Below, piece after piece: positions 1 to 5,638 of a stretch of 8,523 nucleotides of DNA; the first letter of the stretch is position 1; every line of letters begins with the position of its first letter. Origin of the DNA: Eubacterium sp. Lineage in GTDB: Bacteria; Bacillota_A; Clostridia; Peptostreptococcales; Anaerovoracaceae. Where the stretch lies: assembly GCA_021769545.1 (NCBI GenBank), contig JAETSS010000049.1, positions 1 through 8,523 on the forward strand. The letters are read 5' to 3'. The translations under genes were made by a program, and so were the position numbers. The notes under the pieces were generated by a model. The model saw only the letters and a program-made list of their open reading frames with translations. It had not been told where the DNA came from and did no database searches.

Positions 1-70
1 GGAGCAGATGTTCCTGTTTGCGGGCGGCATCGACGAGGTCGTTGAGAAGTTTGAAAACAGCCGAAAATAA
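1..70 (+). CDS. atpD: F1 ATP synthase subunit beta, C-terminal end (partial)
   Basis: Only the last 22 codons and the TAA stop are present; the reading frame enters at position 2. The tail EQMFLFAGGIDEVVEKF resembles the end of the F1 beta subunit, where an 'EQAFYMVGSIDEVVEKA'-type segment is typical. Beta carries the catalytic nucleotide sites of the soluble F1 sector. The assignment is reinforced by the next gene, 39 bases downstream on the same strand, which is the epsilon subunit; beta followed by epsilon is the standard end of a bacterial atp operon. The tail alone would be weak evidence, so most of the confidence comes from gene order. Confidence 0.85.
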   Translation, partial: EQMFLFAGGIDEVVEKFENSRK

Positions 71-109
71 TATCGAGGAACCTTCGGCAGGATAAGACGG
101 GAGAGCATT

Positions 110-547
110 ATGGCAAACAGCGTAAAATTAGAGATAATAACACCTTCCAAGATGTTTTATCGCGGATATGTGGATCTTGTGATCACTACCACCCTTGAAG
201 GCGACGAAGGCTTTATGGCAGGGCATTCCTGGGCCTGTAAGCTTCTGGACATAGGCGAGCTGTGGATACAGGAGGCCGGAGCAGGCAAGGATGAATTTAA
301 GGTGGCGGCCATCTCGGGAGGCTTCATAGATGTGAAGGACAGCATCATAATATATACCGACGCCGTGGAATGGTCGGAGGATATAGATATGGAAAGAGCA
401 CTGAGTGAGAAGGCCAGGGCAGAGGACTGGCTCACGACCCATGAAAAGGACGCTGATCCTAACGATGTCATAAAGGCCAAGATAGCCATTTCCAAGGCTA
501 TAACAAGAAGCCACGTGGCTGAGGGCGGATACAGGAGAAAGCACTAG
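110..547 (+). CDS. atpC: F1 ATP synthase subunit epsilon
   Basis: This 145-residue protein has the length and layout of the epsilon subunit of F-type ATP synthase. It forms part of the central stalk, couples rotation to catalysis and can inhibit ATP hydrolysis. Residues 1 to about 88 match the beta-sandwich domain, with LEIITPSKMFYRG at the start, EGDEGFMAGH in the middle and AAISGGFIDVKD near the end. Residues from about 92 onward are charged and helical (DMERALSEKARAEDWL, then KAKIAISKAI), as expected for the two-helix C-terminal domain. The ATG at 110 follows a GGGAGAG ribosome binding site at about 99-105. After the conserved GH the usual 'APLxTxL' stretch is replaced by SWACKLL, so the sequence is divergent. 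The gene follows atpD directly and is probably cotranscribed with it. Confidence 0.93.
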   Translation: MANSVKLEIITPSKMFYRGYVDLVITTTLEGDEGFMAGHSWACKLLDIGELWIQEAGAGKDEFKVAAISGGFIDVKDSIIIYTDAVEWSEDIDMERALSEKARAEDWLTTHEKDADPNDVIKAKIAISKAITRSHVAEGGYRRKH

Positions 548-589
548 ATATAAGCGGTATCATTATGGAGCAATGATAAGGAGAGAATC

Positions 590-841
590 ATGAGTAATGA
601 AACAAGAACTGCGTTGATCGGTATCATCGTGGAAAACGAAGCTTCGGTGGAAGCACTCAACGGACTGCTTCACGATTATCGTGAGCACATAATAGGAAGG
701 ATGGGAGTGCCGCATCCAAGCAAAGGCATATCCATTATCAGTATCGCTCTTGAGGCTCATCAGGACACCATCAGCGCCCTGTCGGGAAAGCTGGGAGCTC
801 TTGAAGGCGTAAGCACCAAGACGATATATTCCAGAAACTAG
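590..841 (+). CDS. TM1266-family small protein (putative [FeFe] hydrogenase system regulator)
   Basis: This 83-residue protein matches the family named after Thermotoga TM1266, often annotated as an iron-only hydrogenase system putative regulator. Diagnostic segments are IGIIVENEASVEALN near the N-terminus, the central HIIGRMGVPHPSKGISIIS, and the end ISALSGKLGALEGVSTKTIYS. The family has a small ACT-like fold and tends to occur in genomes with the hydrogenase maturases HydE, HydF and HydG; its biochemical role is not established. The ATG at 590 follows an AAGGAGAG ribosome binding site (578-585). It lies 42 bases after atpC on the same strand, so it may be transcribed with the ATP synthase. 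It is convergent with the hydrogenase operon, whose catalytic gene ends about 200 bases away across two terminators. No DNA-binding motif is visible, so 'regulator' is a family label only. Confidence 0.87.
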   Translation: MSNETRTALIGIIVENEASVEALNGLLHDYREHIIGRMGVPHPSKGISIISIALEAHQDTISALSGKLGALEGVSTKTIYSRN

Positions 842-868
842 AGCCGGACACTGTAGTAATACAAAATA

Positions 869-935
869 CGGGGCTGTCGCATTAAAAAAAGATCATGTTT
901 GCACCTTCTTAATGCGACAGCCCCGTGCTTTTTTT
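869..935 (+). terminator. Intrinsic terminator of the atp / TM1266 transcription unit
   Basis: A perfect 17-bp inverted repeat (869-885 with 909-925; outer arm CGGGGCTGTCGCATTAA) encloses a 23-base loop and is followed by seven T residues at 929-935. It begins 28 bases after the stop of the TM1266-like gene. The stem is unusually long and perfect, with a poly-A run just inside its left arm, so it could also function on the opposite strand or derive from a dispersed inverted-repeat element. Confidence 0.85.
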
Positions 936-954
936 GTGCAGGCATAATATCAAC

Positions 955-991
955 AAAGTCTGCCGCCGAAAAAATCAGCTAGGCAGACTTT
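955..991 (-). terminator. Terminator hairpin at the 3' end of the hydrogenase operon
   Basis: A perfect 10-bp inverted repeat AAAGTCTGCC / GGCAGACTTT (955-964 and 982-991) with a 17-base loop lies 54 bases beyond the stop codon of the HydA gene. On the minus strand it is followed by TGTTGATATT, a modest U-rich tail; on the plus strand it is followed by TATTATTATT. It is therefore likely to act bidirectionally between the convergent transcription units. The left arm is repeated upstream of the same operon at 5231-5249. Confidence 0.65.
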
Positions 992-1044
992 ATTATTATT
1001 GTGAAGTTACATTAAACTTATTGAACATATATCGTCTTTTTGCA

Positions 1045-2787
1045 TCAGTCTTCGTAATTACCTCTAGGTGTATAGTGGGTGTGAAGCAGCTGATGTGCTC
1101 TGCTTCCGCCTGCCATACCCAGGTATTCCTTGTAGAGCTTCTTGACCGACGGATTGTTATGGGATTTTCTGATAAAGGTGTTTCTGTCTTCCTTATATAA
1201 TCCCTTGGCTCGCTCTGCTCTGATGTCGATCCAGTTTCGTACATCGGAGAGCTGCAGCGGCTGTCCTCCGCCGTTGACGCATCCGCCAGGACATGCCATT
1301 ATCTCCACGAAGTGGAATTCCTCACCGGCCTTTATGGCTTCCATTAGCTTTCTGGCATTGCCCAGTCCGTGAGCTACCGCAGCTCTCAACGTGAGATCGG
1401 CTATCTTGATATGGGCTATCTTGATACCATCGAGTCCACGGACATCTTCATATTCGATGTTGTCTGCGGAGGTTCCGTTGAGCAGGTCTGCAACAGTTCT
1501 GAGTGCAGCCTCCATAACTCCGCCTGTAGCGCCGAATATAGCACCTGCGCCGGAGGCCGTTCCGAATGGATTGTCGAAGTCGGAATCGCCCAGATCAGGG
1601 AAGTCGATACCGATGTCGTAGATCATCTTGCCCACCTCTCTGGTAGTCAGGACCACGTCTACATCAGGCAGACCGTCCACCTGCATCTCCGGTCTTGCAG
1701 CCTCGAACTTCTTGGCGGTACAAGGCATAACGGAAACGACGAATATCTTGGAAGGATCGATCCCTTCTTTTTCCGCATAGTATGTCTTGAGTATCGCTCC
1801 GAACATCTGATGCGGCGACTTGCATGAGGACAGATTATCCAGCATGTCAGGGAAATTATGCTCACAGAACTTTATCCATCCCGGTGAACATGAGGTTATC
1901 AGCGGCAGCTTTCCGCCTCCTCTGATCCTGTCGATGAGCTCTGCACCTTCCTCCATGATGGTAAGGTCAGCGCCCGTATCGGTGTCGAAGACCTTGTCGA
2001 AGCCAAGCATCCTGAGGGCCGTTACCATCTTGCCCGTTACAGGAGTACCGATAGGCATCTCGAAATCCTCTCCCAGCGCTACCCTTACAGCAGGAGCCGT
2101 CTGAACGACAACGTGCTTTTCAGGATCGTGGATAGCCTCCCAGACTCTGTCCACATCGCTCTTTTCATGAAGTGCGCCTACAGGGCAGTAGTTGATACAC
2201 TGACCGCAGTTGACGCAAGGAGTTTCTGATAACGGAAGACCGAACGGCGACGATATCTGAGTATTGAAGCCTCTGTTTACGGCGTCGATAACGCCTACGG
2301 TCTGTATGTTCTTACATACGCTTACGCAGCGTCTGCAAAGTATGCATTTATTTGGGTCTCTTACGATGGATGGTCCGATATCAAGAGGCAGTCTCTTCTG
2401 CTCGCCTTCAAATCTTACCGTATCCACCGAGAGCTTGTTAGCCAGAGCCTGCAGCTCGCAGTCCATCCAGCTTCTGGTGCATGTCTGACATCTCGAGTTG
2501 TGGTTGGAAAGGATCAGCTCCAGGTTCACCTTTCTGGCTTCCATGACCTTCGGAGTATGGGTCAGTACCTCCATGCCCTCCTTTACAGGATGTACGCATG
2601 CAGCCTGCAGGGCCTTTGCACCTTTTACTTCAACGACACACATACGGCAGCAGCCGATCTCGTTTACATCCTTCAGGAAGCAGAGTGTAGGAATATTGAT
2701 GTTTACTTCCTTAGCTGCCTGCAGTATCGTGTAGTTTTCCGGAACGTATAATTTTATACCGTCTATTGTTATACTTACTTTATTCAT
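1045..2787 (-). CDS. hydA: NAD-linked [FeFe] hydrogenase, catalytic subunit (HydA / HndD type)
   Basis: This 580-residue catalytic subunit reduces protons or oxidises H2 at the H-cluster in a cytoplasmic complex with HydB and HydC. Domains in order: an N-terminal [2Fe-2S] domain (C36, C47, C50, C64); the His-Cys [4Fe-4S] segment (H96, C100, C103, C110); a two-cluster ferredoxin domain (C148, C151, C154 and C191, C194, C197, plus C158 and C201); then the H-domain. The H-domain signatures are TSCSPGW (298-304), MPCTAKKFE (354-362) and EIMACPGGCVNGGGQP (495-510), and the chain ends with the small-subunit-type segment LLHTHY. Two oddities: the His-Cys segment has six rather than five residues between its last two cysteines, and the first H-cluster motif has Ser where many relatives have a second Cys. 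The ATG is preceded by AAGGAGG (2799-2805), 19 bases after hydB. HydE, HydF and HydG maturases are expected elsewhere in the genome. Confidence 0.95.
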   Translation of the reverse strand: MNKVSITIDGIKLYVPENYTILQAAKEVNINIPTLCFLKDVNEIGCCRMCVVEVKGAKALQAACVHPVKEGMEVLTHTPKVMEARKVNLELILSNHNSRCQTCTRSWMDCELQALANKLSVDTVRFEGEQKRLPLDIGPSIVRDPNKCILCRRCVSVCKNIQTVGVIDAVNRGFNTQISSPFGLPLSETPCVNCGQCINYCPVGALHEKSDVDRVWEAIHDPEKHVVVQTAPAVRVALGEDFEMPIGTPVTGKMVTALRMLGFDKVFDTDTGADLTIMEEGAELIDRIRGGGKLPLITSCSPGWIKFCEHNFPDMLDNLSSCKSPHQMFGAILKTYYAEKEGIDPSKIFVVSVMPCTAKKFEAARPEMQVDGLPDVDVVLTTREVGKMIYDIGIDFPDLGDSDFDNPFGTASGAGAIFGATGGVMEAALRTVADLLNGTSADNIEYEDVRGLDGIKIAHIKIADLTLRAAVAHGLGNARKLMEAIKAGEEFHFVEIMACPGGCVNGGGQPLQLSDVRNWIDIRAERAKGLYKEDRNTFIRKSHNNPSVKKLYKEYLGMAGGSRAHQLLHTHYTPRGNYED

Positions 2788-2806
2788 TGTTTAAGCAGCC
2801 TCCTTC

Positions 2807-4696
2807 CTACGCATTCTTGAGTATGGATTTGAACGGACATTTTTCCATACATACACCGCACTTGATGCACTTGTCCTGATCGATAGCGAATGGTGTGTTC
2901 TTGTCGCCTGAAATAGCGCCTGTAGGACAGTTCTTCTTACATATGCTGCAGCGCTTGCAGACATCTGTATCGATGATGAACTTGACCATGGATTTGCAGA
3001 CGCCGGCAGGACATTTTTTGTCAACTACGTGGGCAACATATTCGTCGCGGAAATATTTCATTGTGGAAAGCACAGGGTTTGGTGCGCTCTGTCCCAGTCC
3101 GCATAAGGACGCCGCTTTGATGTTCTTTGCCAGGATCTCCAGATTGTCAAGATCCTCCAGCGTGCCTTTTCCTTCTGTGATATTGACGAGGATCTCGTGC
3201 ATCCTCTTTGTACCGATACGGCATGGAGGACATTTACCGCAGGATTCGTCGACTGTGAAATCCATGAAGAATCTTGCCAGGTCAACCATACATGTATCTT
3301 CATCCATTACGATAAGACCGCCGGAACCCATCATTGATCCCAGTTTAGTCAGGGAATCATAATCGATAGGAGTATCCAGATGTTCCTTTGGCAGACATCC
3401 GCCGGAAGGACCGCCGGCCTGGACCGCCTTGAATTCCTTTCCGCCCGGGATACCGCCGCCTATATCATAGACGATCTCTCTGATAGTGGTACCCATCGGG
3501 ACCTCTACCAGACCGATGTTGTTGATTTTACCGCCCAGTGCAAATACCTTGGTACCTTTGGATTTCTCGGTACCGATGGAGTTGAACCAGTCAGCGCCCT
3601 TCATGATGATCTGAGGGATGTTGGCATAAGTTTCAACGTTGTTAAGTACCGTAGGCTTTTTCCACAGGCCTTTTTCGGCGGACCTAGGTGGTTTCGGTCT
3701 CGGTTCACCTCGTTTTCCTTCGATGGAGGTCATGAGTGCCGAGCCTTCACCGCAGACAAATGCGCCTGCGCCCAGTCTTACTTCCAGATCAAAATTAAAG
3801 CCCTTGCCCAGGATGTTTTTGCCCAGAAGTCCGTATTCGTGTGCCTGCCTGATAGCTGTGTTGAGTCTCTGAACTGCTACAGGGTATTCCGCACGTACAT
3901 ATATGTAACCCTGATGTGAACCGACTGCATAACCGTTGATGATCATGGCCTCGATCACGGAATGAGGATCGCCTTCCAGGATGGAACGGTCCATGAATGC
4001 ACCGGGGTCGCCTTCGTCGGCGTTACAGATAACATATTTTTCGTGGTCCTGAACGACTGCGGAGGACGCCCATTTTCTACCTGTAGGGAAACCGCCGCCG
4101 CCTCTTCCTCTGAGACCGGATTTCTTTACTTCTTCAATAACATCGTCAGGCTCCATTTCGTTCAGCACCTTGGCCAGTGCCTGGTAGCCGTCCAACGCTA
4201 TGTATTCTTCGATGTTTTCGGGATCTATGATACCGCAGTTCTGCAGAGCGATCCTCTTCTGTCTGGCGTAGAACGGGATCTTCGGAAGTCTGTCCTGGAT
4301 TTCCTCGTGTTCGTTTTCGCTTGCCATCAGGCGTTTAACAACTCTGCCGTTCATTATATGTTCGCTGAAGATCTCTTTGACATCATCTTCAGTAACTTTC
4401 GTGTACATTATATGCTCGGGGCAGATCATCATGATGGGACCTTCGGCACACATACCGAAGCAGCCGGTTTTGATGACCTTTACCTGTTCGCCGAGATCAT
4501 TAGCTCTGATCTGTTCTTCGATAGCATCGGCTACTTTCAGGGAGCCGGAAGATGCACATCCTGCAACTCCGCATACCAGAATATCGATTTTATGGTTTTC
4601 CGGAGAAGGATCAACTGTACGGTCTAAACGGATTTCCATTGATGCGCGCGCAAAGTTTCTCAGCGCATTCAGTTCCATTGCATTTTTGATTAACAT
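2807..4696 (-). CDS. hydB: NAD-linked / bifurcating hydrogenase NADH- and FMN-binding subunit (HydB / HndC, NuoF-like)
   Basis: This 629-residue flavoprotein exchanges electrons with NAD(H) through FMN and passes them along Fe-S clusters toward HydA. An N-terminal thioredoxin-like [2Fe-2S] domain has C42, C47, C79 and C83. The NuoF-like core contains the glycine-rich segment GRGGGGFPTG (197-206) and NADEGDPGAFMDR, both typical of FMN and NADH binding, and a [4Fe-4S] site at C486, C489, C492 and C532 (SCGKCPPCRIG). A linker carries CPAGVC (562-567). A C-terminal two-cluster ferredoxin domain has C580, C583, C586, C590 and C610, C613, C616, C620. That C-terminal extension distinguishes HydB-type subunits from plain complex I NuoF. 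The fused N-terminal domain explains the absence of a separate HndB gene. The start has an AGGAGGT ribosome binding site (4704-4710) overlapping the hydC stop. Sequence alone cannot separate bifurcating from purely NAD-linked enzymes. Confidence 0.95.
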   Translation of the reverse strand: MLIKNAMELNALRNFARASMEIRLDRTVDPSPENHKIDILVCGVAGCASSGSLKVADAIEEQIRANDLGEQVKVIKTGCFGMCAEGPIMMICPEHIMYTKVTEDDVKEIFSEHIMNGRVVKRLMASENEHEEIQDRLPKIPFYARQKRIALQNCGIIDPENIEEYIALDGYQALAKVLNEMEPDDVIEEVKKSGLRGRGGGGFPTGRKWASSAVVQDHEKYVICNADEGDPGAFMDRSILEGDPHSVIEAMIINGYAVGSHQGYIYVRAEYPVAVQRLNTAIRQAHEYGLLGKNILGKGFNFDLEVRLGAGAFVCGEGSALMTSIEGKRGEPRPKPPRSAEKGLWKKPTVLNNVETYANIPQIIMKGADWFNSIGTEKSKGTKVFALGGKINNIGLVEVPMGTTIREIVYDIGGGIPGGKEFKAVQAGGPSGGCLPKEHLDTPIDYDSLTKLGSMMGSGGLIVMDEDTCMVDLARFFMDFTVDESCGKCPPCRIGTKRMHEILVNITEGKGTLEDLDNLEILAKNIKAASLCGLGQSAPNPVLSTMKYFRDEYVAHVVDKKCPAGVCKSMVKFIIDTDVCKRCSICKKNCPTGAISGDKNTPFAIDQDKCIKCGVCMEKCPFKSILKNA

Positions 4697-4708
4697 GTTC
4701 CTTACCTC

Positions 4709-5203
4709 CTATAGTGCTTCGTATTTATCGATAATGCCGTCGACATCGTCTGCTACCAGCTTACCGTAAACATCGTCGTTGATAGTAACTACAGGAGCGA
4801 GTCCGCAGGATCCGATACATCTGCAGGCTTCCAGAGAGAACATTCCGTCCTCGGTGCATTCGCCTACATCGATGGAAAGCCTTGTCTTGAATTTATCAAG
4901 TATCTCATTGGCTCCCTTGACGTAGCATGCGGTACCCATGCATACGTTGATCTGGTATTTTCCCTTGGGATTGATGGAAAACTGAGTGTAAAAGCTTACG
5001 ACGCCATAGACCTCGGCCAATGGAATGTCCAGCTTTTCGGCGATTGTACGCTGCACTTCAAGGGGCAGGTATCCGTATACATCCTGCGCTTCGTGAAGCA
5101 CAGGTATCAATGCTCCCCGAGTGTCCTTGTACTTTTCGATGATCGCATCCAGTTTTTTTGCATTTTCTTTTGCTTCTTGGCATAAAGTGCAATTTTCGCT
5201 CAT
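4709..5203 (-). CDS. hydC: NAD-linked / bifurcating hydrogenase [2Fe-2S] subunit (HydC / HndA, NuoE-like)
   Basis: This 164-residue protein is a NuoE-like thioredoxin-fold [2Fe-2S] subunit, the smallest part of the HydABC complex, which docks on HydB and takes part in electron transfer. Residues 1 to about 80 form the helical N-terminal part (GALIPVLHEAQDVYGYLP, then YGVVSFYTQF). The cluster ligands are C88 and C93 (VCMGTACYVKG) and C129 and C133 (CRCIGSCGLAP), with an additional C127. Family proteins are usually about 150-165 residues, so it is full length. The ATG at 5203 follows an AAAGGAG ribosome binding site (5210-5216). It is the first gene of the hydC-hydB-hydA operon; the spacings of 12 and 19 bases imply a single transcript. 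The order NuoE-like, NuoF-like, catalytic subunit is the one known for Thermotoga-type HydABC. Confidence 0.94.
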   Translation of the reverse strand: MSENCTLCQEAKENAKKLDAIIEKYKDTRGALIPVLHEAQDVYGYLPLEVQRTIAEKLDIPLAEVYGVVSFYTQFSINPKGKYQINVCMGTACYVKGANEILDKFKTRLSIDVGECTEDGMFSLEACRCIGSCGLAPVVTINDDVYGKLVADDVDGIIDKYEAL

Positions 5204-5236
5204 AAGCAGCTCCTTTCCGTATCGGTCTTGAATATA

Positions 5237-5281
5237 AACAAAGTCTGCCTTTAAAACAGGATTGGCGAAGCCGGCTTTGTT
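5237..5281 (-). promoter_or_regulatory. Inverted repeat in the hydrogenase operon leader
   Basis: AACAAAG (5237-5243) pairs with CTTTGTT (5275-5281), with further interrupted pairing inward. In the RNA the downstream arm is followed by TATATTC and then the ribosome binding site. If the promoter at 5330-5359 is real, this structure lies within a leader of roughly 120 bases. Its downstream arm is nearly the same sequence as the arm of the operon's terminal hairpin, so it could be a weak attenuator, an operator or a relic terminator. The stem is imperfect and the call is tentative. Confidence 0.3.
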
Positions 5282-5329
5282 CTAGTGACCTTTTTTTATG
5301 ACATAAAATAAAAATAAAACCTTGTATAC

Positions 5330-5359
5330 AGAATACCTTCAAATATATAGGTATGTCAA
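5330..5359 (-). promoter_or_regulatory. Candidate promoter of the hydC-hydB-hydA operon
   Basis: On the minus strand a perfect -35 box TTGACA (5354-5359) is followed after 18 bases by TATTCT (5330-5335), a four-of-six match to the -10 consensus. Initiation would fall near 5323, about 120 bases before the hydC start. The surrounding sequence is strongly AT-rich. An inverted repeat AACAAT-N9-ATTGTT (5379-5399) sits about 20 bases upstream of the -35 box and might be an operator. No other -35/-10 pair of this quality was seen between the FeoB-like gene and hydC. Confidence 0.45.
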
Positions 5360-5638
5360 CAATAACAAACAAGTCGAAAACAATGAAGGCAAAATTGTTA
5401 AAATAATGACGTTTTTGTAACGATAAAAGGGTCTTTTTTATCACTATCTTGCTATTGGTTGCAAAAAAGCATGACTAACTTTTCGAAAAATTCGATAATG
5501 AATATACTGTTGCTGGAAAATAGCATCAAAGTTGCGGAAAAACAATCGGTTGCACATGTGCAAGCTCTCCGGCAGCGCAAGAAAGTAAATGAACAAGAAT
5601 TTTCTGCAAAATACATGCAAAAGGCGGGAAATCGTTAT

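Larger units (their letters stand above)
5204..5638. other. 435-base intergenic region without a convincing gene
   Basis: This AT-rich gap separates the stop of the FeoB-like gene from the start of hydC, both on the minus strand. It holds the candidate hydrogenase promoter and leader hairpin. It also holds an AT-rich hairpin at 5422-5442 (GATAAAA/TTTTATC, a weak terminator candidate for the FeoB-like gene) and a perfect 14-base palindrome TTGCACATGTGCAA (5550-5563). A plus-strand reading frame of about 65-70 codons crosses its right half (5459-5671), but it lacks a ribosome binding site and runs into the FeoB-like gene, so I do not call it. I recognise no riboswitch, tRNA or repeat array here. 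Confidence 0.6.

Noticed and set aside
558..578. Small hairpin TATCATT/AATGATA just before the TM1266-like gene's ribosome binding site
   Set aside because: A 7-bp AT-rich stem is too weak to call a terminator or riboregulator; at most it might modestly affect translation.
3962..4627. Plus-strand frame of 221 codons inside hydB
   Set aside because: It lies wholly antisense to a confidently identified gene, has no ribosome binding site and shows no recognisable domain.
5422..5442. AT-rich hairpin as terminator of the FeoB-like gene
   Set aside because: The 7-bp stem has only one GC pair and lies about 200 bases past the stop; it is mentioned in the intergenic entry but is too weak to call as a terminator.
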